NCBI GenBank assembly: GCA_964036295.1 | Contig: OZ038468.1 | Location: forward strand, 1,572,001 to 1,636,000 | Source of the DNA: Plumapathes pennacea | Taxonomy: Eukaryota > Cnidaria > Anthozoa > Antipatharia > Myriopathidae | Direction of reading: 5' to 3' | DNA: 64,000 bases | In this document: piece by piece, positions 42,871 to 55,745 of the stretch | How positions within the stretch are numbered: position 1 is the stretch's first letter | Layout: every line of letters starts with the position of its first letter | Notes under the pieces: generated by a model | Databases searched by the model: none | Told to the model about the DNA's origin: nothing | Seen by the model: the letters and a program-made list of their open reading frames with translations, nothing else | Program-made: the position numbers and the translations under genes

Positions 42871-44235
42871 TACGTCATCGCATATCGCGTGATCATATGA
42901 ACCAATCACCGTGTGCTGATTCTCGACCCAGAAGAAAAAAAAACTCCATTTTTAAGCTCGCCGGGGCCACACCCCGCGAGCAATTACTGCGCATTTGGTT
43001 TATTTTTGCGAGTCGCGTTACGTTATCGTTCCCGTACAACTTCCCGTAAAGAAATTGAAGGTAGCTGCGCGCGTTATTTCTCCAGGAGTGAATAAACAAG
43101 AAATAAACTTTCTTGCTTCCGTGTTCTGACTTGGTTTAATTTGCGAGGGTAAGCCTCGGCAGCATTCACCTGACCTTTGGTTACTTCTAGTTTATACTGT
43201 ATATCCAATGGGTGGACAAATATGGTCAATGAACACGTGCGTGAGTAATGTTGAGAGAGTTTTTTCAGATTTCACAACCTTTTCAGAGTGGCTCAAGTGT
43301 TTTTACACAACAGCAAAGGAAACAAGACGGCACCTTCGCTCAAGTCGATACGAGCAGCCATTGATCGATCGCTACTTTGATTCGCCTCCGCGATGTAAAC
43401 AGTTTTCCATCACCACCGACTCTGCCCTCACAGAAGCAAATATAGTTTTCTTCTTCAATATTCCTTGCTGATGTTCAAACATCTCCAGCTTCTGTTCTTG
43501 TTGAGGCTACCTTCAACACTCTTTGCTAGTCAGCGGTTTGCCTTTTTTGTCCCAGCATGCAGTTCGGAGTTAATCCGCCATTTTGTTTTGTTATATTCCA
43601 CGTGCGAATTGTTTATCTTTTTAGAGCGCCTTTAATTTCCACTCATACGCGGGTATGGACACTTGGTAGGTTGTTATTTCAGTTGTCGAGCCGTGTTTTG
43701 TAGCCTTTCATTACATTTATATCTTTGTTGCTGTTCGTGAACGCGTTTGTCGCTCGATTTTATTAGTCATGTATTTCAACGTTGTTTTTGTGTGTATTAT
43801 TCTTGTCAGAATAAAACGAACACTGTCGTCACATCAAGTCCATACGGGTCATCTATGGGCGCCTCTATAGTTCTTGTTCAGCACAGCCAGTTGTCAGTTT
43901 CAAGCAGCATCACAAATGTGGCACATGGCGAGCAAAGAAAGCGATTCCCCCCGTAATGCGATGCTTACAACTGTACCAACAAAGGTTAGTCAGTGGAATC
44001 GAACAATCACACCTGAAGATATTTTTGTAAACTCCTTCTGGGAGTGTTTGTACGGTGTAATTCCATGAGAATGTGTTCTTCACTCGATTTTCATTCAATC
44101 AGCTATCAGCCCGTTCGCAAGTTGCGGTAATCATGTGATCATTGTATTTTTGGAGCGGAAGTTGAGTCGTTTTCCGGTCTTTTTTTGGGCAAATAAAATC
44201 ATTTTGAAGAGTATTTTGTGGTCCAGTCTTTAATA
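42871..44235. other. Intergenic, no supported gene
   Basis: Short open frames only. A nine-residue CDAYNCTNK stretch near 43957 looks like a THAP-domain start but lies between stops. Nothing else supportable. Confidence 0.4.
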
Positions 44236-44360
44236 AAACAATAATTATCCTACTCGTGCTTGCCGAATATAAATTGATATTAAATAACCAACTCGGCGCA
44301 GCGCCTCGCTGGTTATTTATCAATCCATATTTGGCAAGCCCGAGTAGGATAATATTGTTA
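44236..44360. mobile_element. Palindromic MITE
   Basis: ACAATAATTATCCTACTCGT and TTGCCGAATATAAATTGATA at the left are mirrored by ATCCATATTTGGCAAGCCCG and AGTAGGATAATATTGTT at the right, around a short GCGCAGCGC loop. Confidence 0.75.
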
Positions 44361-47300
44361 AATAGCCATCGTTTGACGATTTCCACTTGAGAACATGCAA
44401 ACATGTGACCTCGGAAAAGCGATAAAATTGAGGAGGACTAGGAACTAACATAACATAGCATGGCAGCCAGAATTGTTTTCTTCACCTGTAGACCCTCCAC
44501 ATTGGCTTGCATACGAGTTTGAGGAAAGAGGACAATATATTTGGCTTGAAGAAGAGACCAAAGCTCTATGGGCTCAATGTTGCAAGCTGGACGAATCAGT
44601 TGTACCCGACACAAGCAACTCATCGGAATATGGATTCAAGTGTAGCATGCGAACATTACAAAGAATATGAAATGCAGGTACGTTGAGACTTCTCTGGAAG
44701 TAAGAACTCATCAAACGATGTTAGATTCTTAATTATTATACACATGTTTGGGGATTGGTCAGTACAAAGTGTTTTGTAGAATGCTGCACTAAGAATATTG
44801 TTGTTGCTTATGATTGCAATTTTAATCTTTCTCTTCGCCGGTTATATGAAACATAGGTCCGCAAAGCGTACGTGAAACTATTTGCTAGTTGATGATAGTC
44901 TATGATAGTGCATGATATTTAGTTTGTCAAAACGGGCGTGAGAACCATTATTGAATATCATCACCGTTTGATCGGGGTTTTACACCATGCCAGCTGCGTA
45001 CCATACATGACCAAACACAAATGCACAAACATGACAGTTTACCATAAAATTATTTTGAGCTGATCAGCATAAAGGTTAGGAGCAAGGTATAGCTTGCCAA
45101 AATATTTCAAGTTGTTCTGTAAATTTCTGTGAGGTAAGCCAGATTTTGACTCGTTATACAGTGCTTGACATTAAGGTTTTAGGTTGGTTGCCCTTCAGAC
45201 TGTAGATTGACCTCAAGCAATGGAAAGTTTCATAATTTCTGGTTGCCCGGCCCTGAATTTACCTGCCCGACCAAAAGTTTTGGTTGCCCCGGGCAAGCGG
45301 GCAGCCATTAACGTCGAGCACTGTTATAATAGTTTCGTATTAAGGTGTAACACACTCCAGCCAAACAAACCTGTTTCTCGTGCTGTTTTTCGAACGGTGG
45401 TGAAAAGGAATCACAGTAAAATTTCCTGTTGATTTTTCAGTCGATTTTCATTAGTGACAAAACCTACTTGAGACAATTACCTTTATAAACAAACAACTCA
45501 AACATACCACAGTCGATCTGCATCTGCAGTTATGTCACGAAATCATGTGTCAACAAACATATCATGTGAGATAAACCAGATTTTGACTCGTTCTAATAGT
45601 TTCGTAACGTAACACACCAAACAAGTGTAACACACTCCAGCCAAACAAACCTGTTTCTCGTGCTATTCAAACAGTGGTGAAAAGGATTCACAGTAAAATT
45701 TCCTGTTGATTTTTTCATTTGGTTTTTCATTAGCAACAAAATCCACTTGAGACCATTTTATAAACAAACATCTTAGACATACCACAGTCGATCTGCATCT
45801 GCAATTATGTCATGAAATCATGTGTCAACAAACATATCAGCGAATGCACAAAATTCAGAATATGCTTTACCTTTGCCAAAACATATGTCATGGTCACACC
45901 ATACAGCTGTGTTCCTTCGTTCATGAGCAAAGCATATTTTTGCAAATGTGTCCAGAAATGTCACTCTAATTGTTGTGAATCTCTGTCGCCTGTCTGCCAG
46001 ATACTACAGATATGTCAGCCAAGGGCTGAAGGGGGAGCAGATTTCCACAATCATACAACCAAAGAATTGGCAACACTCACAGCTGCCATTAAATAGTGCC
46101 TTGATTCTCCACATGTGAGAGGGCCAATATTATATTAAGAAGACCCCCCCTGGAGAGGTAATTAGCTTTTGACTTTCTGTCGCCAAGTTATAACATGAGC
46201 ACATAAACCCTTTACTGTCATACCATCCTGAAAAGTCATGAGTCGAAATGTGGTTAGAAAAGTGAAACTTGAAGGCCTCTGTTTGACTTTGTAAGATCAT
46301 CATTAGCCCCTTTGTGGCAGCCTGGTTCACAGACCAAAATCCACCATGTGACTGGAAAATTCATTACCATTTTGATTGCTGGTGTAACAGGCTGTTTTGT
46401 CTGTCCCCCCGGACATTTTGGCCCAGGTTGCAATGTCTGGCCAGACATTCTGGTTCAGGCTGAAATGACTCCTGGTCTGAAATTTCCCCCTCCAAATTTA
46501 TCAAATTTCAGTTCAAATAATTCTGAACAAGAGGAATGAGTAAACTGTCGTTTAGCAAATGCACTTGTCGAATCAAAGAAGCAATTTTGTCAATTGTGTG
46601 AAAAACCAACTTTGCGATGTTTAAAATATGATAGACTGCAGCTGTATTTCAAGTTATATGTAAAATTTCCTGGCATAATACTACCCAAAAGAGTGTATTC
46701 TGAGTCTGATTACAGACATGCCGGCAAAAATATATATGGGTGGTCACACTAAAGAGTCCCAGCTGGATTGTCTGACATTTCAGATTGGTACATCTGAAAT
46801 GGAAGAGCATGAAAAGCTGTAGGAGTGCAAAGTTTCAGGCTCACAACCTTTATGGATTAAATTTGGCACCATTTTAAAATGAAAAATATTGAGAAGATTT
46901 GTATAGAAAAAATTGCTGGAATACAAGCCTTAAGTGTGAGCAACCTGCTGCAAAGGGCCTATTCAGTGGCAATCTTCATCTTTTTTCTAAGGGGGGGGGG
47001 GGGGGGGCAACTACCAGATGAATATTATTGCTGTAATTATATTGTACACTCGAAATCCCATACAAGCAACTACCATATTCTTAATTTTTCAAACTGTCCA
47101 ATTAGGGATTAATATTGGAAGTTTGAAAAATACAATAAACGTCTGTACAAACAACAGCAATTATTTAGTTGCTTGTGTACAATATAATTAAAACATAACT
47201 GGACTACATGCTGCCCAATTTAGAAATAACTAAATTTGAAAAATTCCTGACTGCCAAATTGGGCCAGGTTGCATTTTGCAGCCCCCAGAATTTTTGTCAT

Positions 47301-47657
47301 CCAAATATATCCACCAGCCCAAAAGCAAAATGCAACAATTAAAAAGATAAAGTATTTTTTTTATATTAAGAGAGGCATGCTTGCTTATTGCAAGCTACAC
47401 TCTATCAGTAAGTTCTTGCTGAGTTAACATCTGACTTCCAAATTTGAGCATGTTTGTGACCACCCTGCTGCAGAGGGCCTATTCAGTAGTGACGTGCAAT
47501 TCTTTTATTTTTCTTAGAGGAGGACAACTACCTGACGAATTATTGCTCCAATCCACTGGCCCAGAAGCAAAACACAACAGTTACAAAGATAAGTAAAGCT
47601 TTTTATTTTTTTAAGGGGGGGGGGGGGGGGGGGGGGGGGCTTGCTTATTGCAAACTA
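44361..47657. other. Intergenic with local duplications
   Basis: A partial duplication pairs about 45124-45440 with 45565-45800 (CCAGATTTTGACTCGTT, AACACACTCCAGCCAAACAA). Another pairs 46945-47040 with 47455-47560 (CTGCTGCA then AGGGCCTATTCAGT). There are G homopolymers near 46992 and 47620. No gene is supported. Confidence 0.5.
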
Positions 47658-47912
47658 CAATCAGCAACAAAAGTTCTTGGGACACTTTCAAAAATATTGA
47701 TGTATCTCAGACACAAGTCATTGACTAAGCGTTACTTAAAGGCGCGAAACCATTTTTCTCCCCATTCCCCTCTGTACAATGTTGGGTGTGTTTGGGAAAA
47801 CAAGTTCAGGCCACTTCAACATTAAACGGGGGGAGGGGGGTTGTCTTTCAACTGAAACAGTAGAGAAATTACTGAAACTGTGCGAGTGTCCCAAGACTTT
47901 TGTCACTGATTG
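47658..47912. mobile_element. Tc1/mariner-type MITE family C-related, copy 4
   Basis: CAATCAGCAACAAAAGTTCT with GGGACAC at the left, and the inverted GTGTCCCAAGACTTTTGTC with ACTGATTG at the right, flanked by TA on both sides, consistent with a Tc1/mariner TA duplication. Confidence 0.75.
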
Positions 47913-48546
47913 TAGACTCTAACAGTCATTTTCTTAGTCTTGCTATGTCAACATTTGACTTTCATAATATATCTATACCCAGGTATAGGAAAGACTGAAC
48001 TTCCTCCAGGGGCTTGCTGTCAGTTGAAATTGTGATGGAGTCTACCTTGCTAAGCCGGGTATAATTATTATTGGCACTACTACCAATAATTTCCATAAAT
48101 CTGGATTATTTTCTTTATTTTTTTTTCAGAGTAAGCTGATTAGCTAGCATCCAGCTGCAGACGTGGCTCAGATAGAAGTTTATCTTAGACTCCACTTCAG
48201 TGAAACAACAACATTCTTTCAATAGTGGTTTCATTTCATGGCAGTGAGCCAAGCCATGGTGGCAGAAACAGTCACAGTTGAAGCCGTAAAATGCACAAAT
48301 CGATTATAAGACAGATTTTCTGACGCTTTGATCGTATCAGCGCAAACAATGCAGTACATTGCAGTTATGCACTTCTGCAATTTTATTGCATATTGTGTCA
48401 GCGATTTCAATACGTCATTCATATTTGTTACTCATGGCAGAAGAGGGCGTCACTGACCAGCACCCCAACCAATCAGCGTGGGCCAATTCTCGATCCCCCC
48501 CCAAAAAATTTAAAACTTTGCCTTCGGCAGGTCAAGACCAAGGCCA

Positions 48547-48950
48547 GGATTACCCACCCTGCTGTAACCGCCTCTCACCCTCCTCTGACCGCTTCACACC
48601 CTGCTGTGGCTGCCTCGCACCCTCCTGTGACCATCTCTCACCCTGCTGAGACGGTCTATCACCCTGATAAGACCGCCTCACACACTGACCACCTTCCACT
48701 TTGATGTGACTGTCGCTCACCCTGATGTGACCGTCTCTTACCTGATGTGACCGCCTCACACCGTTATGTGACCGTCTCTCACCCTGATGTGACCGTCTTT
48801 CACCCTGATGTGACTCACCCTGATGTGACTCTCTCCCTGATGTGACCGCCTCTCATTCTGATGTGACTGCCTCGCACCCTGATGTGACCATCTCTCACCC
48901 TGATGTGACCGTCTTTCACCCTGATGTGACTGCCTCTCATCCTCTCACCG
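48547..48950. repeat. Minisatellite block 1 (about 20-21 bp unit)
   Basis: Tandem CTCACCCTGATGTGACCGYC-type units with variation. It leads directly into block 2. Confidence 0.85.
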
Positions 48951-49865
48951 TCATGGAATCGTCTCTCACCGTCATGAAATCGTCTCGCCATCATGGAATC
49001 GTCTCTCACTGTCATGGAATCGTCTCTCACCCTCATGGAGTCGTCTCTCACCGTCATGGAATTGTCTCTCACCATGTTGGAATCGTCTCTCACCGTCATG
49101 GGATCGTCTCTCACCATGTTGGAATCGTCTCTCGCCGTCATGGAATCGTCTCTCACCATGTTGGAATTGTCTCTCACCATCATGGAATTGTCTCTCACCA
49201 TGTTGGAATCGTCTCTCGCCGTCATGGAATCGTCTCTCACCATGTTGGAATCGTCTCGCCATCATGGAATCGTCTCTCACCATGTTGGAATCGTCTCTCG
49301 CCGTCATGGAATTGTCTCTCACCATGTTGGAATTGTCTCTCACTGTCATGGAATCGTCTCTCACCATGTTGGAATTGTCTCTCACCATCATGGAATCGTC
49401 TCTCACCATGTTGGAATCGTCTCTCACCGTCATGGAATCGTCTCTCACCATGTTGGAATCGTCTCGCCATCATGGAATCGTCTCTCACCATGTTGGAATC
49501 GTCTCTCGCCGTCATGGAATTGTCTCTCACCATGTTGGAATCGTCTCTCACCGTCATGGAATCGTCTCTCACCAAGTTGGAATCGTCTCTCACCGTCATG
49601 GAATCGTCTCTCACCAAGTTGGAATTGTCTCTCGCTGTCATGGAATCGTCTCTCACCGTGTTGGAATCGTCTCTCACCGTCATGGAATTGTCTCTCACCA
49701 TGTTGGAACCGTCTCTCGCCGTCATGGAATCGTTTCTCACCATGTTGGAATCGTCTCTCACTGTCGTGGAATCATCTCACCATGTTGGAATTGTCTCTCA
49801 CCATGCTGGAATCGTCTCTCACCGTCATGGGATCGTCTCTCACCATTGGAGTCGTCTCTCACCAC
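48951..49865. repeat. Minisatellite block 2 (21/42-bp unit)
   Basis: Alternating 21-mers ATGGAATCGTCTCTCACCRT and TTGGAATCGTCTCTCACCRT. Because the unit is a multiple of three and stop-poor, long frames are open on both strands; none starts with a convincing ATG context or has non-repeat sequence. Confidence 0.9.
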
Positions 49866-49892
49866 GTGACCGCCTCCAGGCGGTTACCGTGC

Positions 49893-50742
49893 GTGTTGAT
49901 TCGTTCCCGTGTAGTGATGATTTGTTCCCATGCAGTGATGATTCATTCCCTTGTAGTGATGATTCATTCCTGTGCAGTGATGATTTGTTCCCGTGCAGTG
50001 CTGATTCGTTCCCCTGTCGTGATGATTCGTTTCCGTGCAGTGATGATTCGTTCCCCTGTCGTGATGATTCGTTTCCGTGCAGTGCTGATTCGTTCCCTTG
50101 TAGTGATGATTCGTTTACGTGCCGTGTTGATTCGTTCCCTTGTAGTGATGATTCGTTTCCGTGCAGTGCTGATTCGTTCCCTTGTAGTGATGATTCGTTT
50201 CCGTGCAGTGCTGATTCGTTCCCTTGTAGTGATGATTCGTTTCCGTGCAGTGCTGATTCGTTCCCTTGTAGTGATGATTCGTTTCCGTGCAGTGCTGATT
50301 CGTTCCCTTGTAGTGATGATTCGTTTCCGTGCAGTGCTGATTCGTTCCCTTGTAGTGATGATTCGTTTCCGTGCAGTGCTGATTCGTTCCCTTGTAGTGA
50401 TGATTCGTTTCCGTGCAGTGCTGATTCGTTCCCTTGTAGTGATGATTCGTTTCCGTGCAGTGCTGATTCGTTCCCCTGTAGTGATGATTCGTTTCCGTGC
50501 AGTGCTGATTCGTTCCCCTGTAGTGACGATTCGTTTCCGTGCAGTGCTGATTCGTTCCCCTGTAGTGATGATTCGTTTCCGTGCAGTGATGATTCGTTCC
50601 CTTGTAGTGATGATTCGTTTCCGTGCAGTGCTGATTCGTTCCCCTGTAGTGATGATTCGTTTCCGTGCAGTGATGATTCGTTCCCTTGTAGTGATGATGC
50701 GTTTCCGTGCAGTGATGATTCGTTCCGCTGTAGTGATGATTA
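49893..50742. repeat. Minisatellite block 3 (42-bp unit)
   Basis: About 20 units of GTAGTGATGATTCGTTTCCG followed by TGCAGTGCTGATTCGTTCCC, each made of two similar 21-bp halves. The central units are nearly identical. Confidence 0.93.
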
Positions 50743-50867
50743 ATAATACTTTTCAATGGTAAGTGTAAGTGTAACAGCCTCATCTAAACACGCGGGAAGT
50801 CGGGAGAACACGAGATAAGACTAGGGAAACCAATGAATATAATTTAGTCGAGTGACGAACTTTAATT

Positions 50868-51010
50868 TTCTCGTTCAGTCTCTCACCAGAAAAATTTCAT
50901 ACAGTACAGAGAACTTGGTTTTTGGCAACTTGCTCAAAGGACAACTGATTGAAAAAGATAATATCATTACAACACCCATACGCTTTAGAGAATCTGCATT
51001 TTGAGCAAAG
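50868..51010 (+). repeat. Interspersed repeat family S, copy 5
   Basis: TCAGTCTCTCACCAGAAAAA, CATACAGTACAGAGAACTTG and ACTTGCTCAAAGGACAACTG. Confidence 0.6.
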
Positions 51011-52151
51011 AAAATAATATATCTAGACTCATCTCAATTACATGCACCGTCGATTTTGACAGCTTGGCTCCGGCAAATATAAATTTTTAAGACAGGAATG
51101 TAACACTAGACGGCACTTGTTACTTGGCCTTTAGCCAAGTCCAAGGGTAGCCGATTTTTGCTTGTTGGGATCGAGAAATGGCACACGCTGGTTGGTTGGG
51201 CGCCCTTTTTTTCGCTGACACGTTCTGTCCTTCGGATGTGTTTCTACTCTGGTCTCATGTTTTGTCGGAGTATGTGTGACTCTTCGATCGTGCATTTGAA
51301 ATCAAAACAGTGTTCATACGTGGAGAAAAGCGTAGCTGCATTGTTTACAGTGACGGCATTGTGCGTCAATGTAAAAGCTGTTGACTTTCTTGGCACGAAC
51401 TGCATTGTACTGATTGTTTGTTACATTAGATTCGTTTAGTGTTGTAACAATTCACCAGGTTCAGTCTTGATACGAAGGCAAACGGAAGCCGGTAATATGT
51501 AACAAGACGAGGTTTGGCCAATGTACTTAGCCTTGGCATGGTGTCGAGTACAAGCTAGAGTGGTTGTCTTACACTAAAGGCATATACACACTAACTTCAA
51601 TCTATATGAAAGATGTGGTACAGAATGAAGATCAACGGTGACAACGAAAAAAAGCGACAGCTTGAACGGCTTCATGTCTGTAGTCTGGTAAGGGTTTATT
51701 ATGTTGTTCATTTGATTATTCCTGATTATAGGAATATAACACATCATCACATAGCTTGGAAAAATAATAACAATAGATACATGCGCCACACTGCAATAGA
51801 GTAGTCCTGCAAATATGATAATATTTAAAAAAAAGTGATAGAAACATAGGCTAGGAACATCAAATCATTAGAATTTTTTGAACAATTATGAATACCACAC
51901 GCTCCGCATCGCAGTAGAGTAGTCCTGGCTAGGAATATAAAACATCACAAGATACCTTTGAACAATTATAAATACTACATGCTCCGCATCGCAGTAGAGT
52001 GGCCCTGGCTAGGAACAACTCAGCACTAGATGCAAGCTCCAATGCTACTACTCCAACTGGATGTATGAATCTTCATAGAGACTTGGCTAGGTGACACAAC
52101 ATTAGATGCGGAGAGTGAATTCCTGGAATACCAACTGGAACGCAGGGAGTT
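51011..52151. other. Intergenic with a short tandem duplication
   Basis: Two about 78-bp units at 51851-52008, each starting CTAGGAA and containing GCTCCGCATCGCAGTAGAGT. Open frames near 51158-51439 have no recognisable domain. Confidence 0.5.
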
Positions 52152-52830
52152 TTCAGGCATTTGAACTGGCTTATTTCTTGTCATTGTTGACGAGATAAAG
52201 CTTTAAAACTACGCATATATTTATCTGTAATTTTGACCGGAAATGGCGGTTTGTTATGCGAAGTTTGAAGTCCTTTTACTTGCACACAGATCTAAATGTA
52301 GACATAAAGTTTGTATCAACATATTTGCGAATCATTCCGAAACATTCCCTGAAAGTTTCATGCGATTTGAATGATCGGCCGAGACGGGACATTGTTTTCA
52401 GTAAGAGACAAAAAAACGGCCGATTTTGGACAAAAAGTTAAGGTGTTAGGCTTAGCTTCTGGTCGAAAATCGGCCCATTTCGACCAAAAATATAAATCCT
52501 TCCAAACTTACGGGGATTCTTACTGCGACTATAACGAGACTTCAGGCGGTTGAACTGGCTTATTTCTTGTCATTGTTAACGAGATAAAGCTTTAAAACTA
52601 CGCATTTATTTATCTGTAAATTTGACCAGAAATGGCGGTTTGTTATACGAAGTTTGATGTCTTATTTCTCGCGGATAGTTTGAAATATACATAAAGTTTG
52701 CAACAGCATATTTGGAAATCATTCAGAGACATTCCCTATAAATTGTATGCAATTTGAATGATCGGCCGAGACGGGACATCGTTTTTAGTAGGAGACAAAA
52801 AACGGCCGATTTCGGACAAAAAGTTAACTG
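52152..52830. repeat. Two-copy about 389-bp tandem repeat
   Basis: Units start at 52152 and 52541 with TTCAGGC and TTGAACTGGCTTATTTCTTG, and each contains AATGGCGGTTTGTTAT, GATCGGCCGAGACGGGACAT and GGCCGATTT..GGACAAAAAGTT. The second unit is shorter at its end. Confidence 0.85.
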
Positions 52831-52967
52831 ACAATCATCCGAAAACCGTGCGTCATTGCTGAATTGGGCCACGTGTTCATATTTCATGGTGCTCTTGTTT
52901 GTCACCAGGATTACATTTCCTGTGGCCACGGGGGCAACGTCATGCCAGGTAAAGTACTTTCACTCCC

Positions 52968-53160
52968 AAGAGTGATAAACTTCAATTTTCTCTTTTCAGT
53001 CTCCCACCAGAGATATATTATGCAGTATGGAGAATTTGGCATTTGATAACTTGTTCAAATGACAGTTGATTAAAACATTAATTCTCGTTTCATCACTCGT
53101 ACATTTTCTTATTTTAGGTATGGGAGAATTTGTATTTTGATCTTGGGAGTGAAAGGGTTA
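52968..53160 (+). repeat. Interspersed repeat family S, copy 6
   Basis: CTTCAATTTTCTCTTTTCAG, GCAGTATGGAGAATTTGGCA and TATGGGAGAATTTGTATTTT; close to the 21430 copy. Confidence 0.65.
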
Positions 53161-53843
53161 ATGACCACAAGCAAACTTCTCGTGCTAACACAACATATAA
53201 TGGCTGCGACATATAATTGAAACCCAAAGCTAAATTTTTCTGTGGAAGCATCGTTTTTGTGAAAGTTGTGAATTGGTCGCCAGTGAACTGACTAAAGACG
53301 CCGTATCCCGGGGGGAGGGGTGGTTGAGAGACCTCCCACATATGAGTCATATAGAGCTCTAAAGATGGGAGTGTACTCGTTCAGTTATTTGTTAAGCATG
53401 ATTGCGTGTTCCCGTGGTTTAATTTTGATGGTTTGTACGAATAAGAAGTCGTAGAGCAACGTATGAATATGTGGACGTAACTCTTACTGCAAGTGTAGTA
53501 GAATGATGTAAATCGAAATCGATATTTGGCCAGTGCTATATTGTTAGATTGCTTTTATCGAAATTCCCGCTTGGAATAGTTGGAATTGGCAAGTACACAC
53601 TATAAAAAGAGATATTCATGCATAAGATCAATAAAAGCACGTCACCTTTAGTGAATAATTGGTATGTTCTCATTTATTTGGGTAGAACTGTACCATTCCA
53701 AAGTTTTTTTCATTTGCATATCCCTGATTTCCCCACGTCAATTGTTGCTAGAAGTGTATTTGCGTTTATGCACAATGTTAATTAGCCGGGCCGAGGGTGG
53801 GGGAAGGTTACAGTGTTGCTTTTATGCGCCTATGCTAAGCCTA

Positions 53844-54109
53844 AAGGCCTGGCCAAACGAGGACACATTGTGGCGGCAACATTGCCACCGCGCACATGTT
53901 TCCCAAATGTTGCCCCGTTTTGCCACACGCGAAACATTTGTTGCAGACACAAATTTGTGTCCTGGACACAAAAATTGTTTCTGAAAAACTTTAAAAACAT
54001 TTGTTGTGTCCGCGCGGAGCGCAAAAATGTTGCAGCACGTTTTGCCACCCTGGAAACATCGAAGGACACAATGTTGCCGCCACAATGTGTCCTCGTTTTG
54101 CCCAGTCAT
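53844..54109. mobile_element. MITE family A, copy 3
   Basis: AAAGGCCTGGCCAAACGAGG with ACACATTGTGGCGGCAACA at the left; CCGCCACAATGTGTCCTCGT with TTTGCCCAG at the right. The longest of the three copies. Confidence 0.75.
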
Positions 54110-54639
54110 AAGTGTGGGCAAGGGGGCAAAGGGTTGGAATTTGCCTTTTTTGGGGATTTTTTGGTCAAATTTCTTGCCCTTGGGATAGAAATATGGGTCA
54201 AATTTAATCAAATTCCCCATGTTGAGGCGTTTGAAAATTCGAGATGTCCACAATAAGTGACCCACCTCACAAAAGTCCAGGTGTCCTTACCTTGGGGGCC
54301 AGACTCCAGGTCAAATTCTTAAGGGTTGGGTTCACAGGAATGATCAAATGCCCCACATACCAAAACAAAATAAATATACTACCCTATTCTAGACCTAAAC
54401 AACAATAGATACCATACATCAAACTAAAATGCTTGACCCTTTGCCTATATGGCTAATTATTATACAACATGTATCCTCCACCCCACTACTCCCTCCTGTG
54501 CAGCGTATACATATAGTTGTAACTAATTCTCATCATTTTATTTGTCTCAAAAGGGTTCATGAGTACAATGTTGAAAAGCAAGGAGTGTTATCCATGGAGT
54601 GCTCTCTGCAGTGGTCCAGGTTGGTAAGCTAGATGACTT

Positions 54640-54980
54640 AATTACCTGAGGGGGGGGGGGGGGGGGGAATCCCCTATAAAAAAGGACAGGGATGTTTGTT
54701 GTACCTCCACTGGTTTTGGTACCGCTTAAGGTACTCAACATCAAACGCTGACATTTTTATGTGACATGGTACCATTTAGGGTCAGGTGTCAGTCAAATGA
54801 ACTTTTATTGTGTGGGCTTTTATAGCAATTAAAGGCACCAAAACTGTAAATTCTTTGCATGCTTTATTGGTATGTTTTAGGGATCAAACTGAGCTTGAGC
54901 CACACCCATTTTAATACCTCTTAGGGGGCAAAATTCTCGATGAGCATCCCCATTCTTTTTATATGGGAATGCTAGAGGTG
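54640..54980. repeat. Interspersed repeat (GTACCGCTTAAGGT), copy 2
   Basis: A G homopolymer near 54650, then CCCTATAAAAAAGGACAGGG, TTTTGGTACCGCTTAAGG and TGACATTTTTATGTGACATG, as in 19795-20035. Confidence 0.6.
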
Positions 54981-55093
54981 CAAATCCTGTGTATTATCAA
55001 AAAAAAAAATGTATCTTAATCCTGTGTAAATTACCCGACAAACTTTGATGGTCATACGACTGCTGAACATAGTGATTGTGAGCGCAGCAGTCT

Positions 55094-55745
55094 TAGACTG
55101 GCATTGCCAGTGAGCTCGCGGCGTGAGTTGCGTCGAGACCAGAATATACTAAAATGGAAAGTAGGGACAAGAGTGGAACTCCCAAGAGAGACTTCCAGTT
55201 TCTCACCAGAAAAATATCACACAGTTATAGAGAACTTGGCTGTTGACACCTTGCTCAAATGAAACCTGATTAAACTATAAATTATCATTACAACACTCAT
55301 ACACTTGCTTCTTAAAGGTTGAGCGACCCTGCATTTTGAGAATGCGTGACATATCTTTTTATGCACAATTGATTTTTGACAGTTTGACTTCGACTCTTAT
55401 TTCTAACGAGAGGCCACGATTAATCCAGCCTTCGCTTCAATACTTTTGTGTTTTCTTTTATTAACTGAATACGTTTCTTCTATCAGGCTTTCGAGTTTTC
55501 GTGTTCTGTAACAAGCGAGGAATGTAACACGACACTTGTTTACGTCAATATTATTGCGGTTTTGTTCACAGTGTGTTCAGTCATTTGTGAACTGCAAACT
55601 CAATGCTCAGGACTATTTCGGTGTATTTTTCATATCTGGTATACAATGACCATTGCGAAACAAAGGCTACATGATCGAATGAAAGAAACATTTCAACAGG
55701 CAAAGTACGATAAGCAGAAGAATGTTATGAGGCAACAGATGTCAT
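55094..55745. repeat. 652-bp dispersed duplicate, copy 2
   Basis: Direct-orientation copy of 39612-40263, 15.5 kb away. Flanking sequence is unrelated, so it behaves like a transposed or segmental copy. No clear terminal repeats were found. Confidence 0.85.

Noticed and set aside
43910-43990. THAP-domain gene start (CDAYNCTNK)
   Set aside because: A stop codon precedes it and another follows at once, and no downstream THAP residues were found. Chance or a tiny remnant.
48842-50762. Frames of 633 and 589 codons plus several minus-strand frames
   Set aside because: Minisatellite units divisible by three keep many frames open at once. The longest starts at GTG, not ATG, and has no non-repeat domain.
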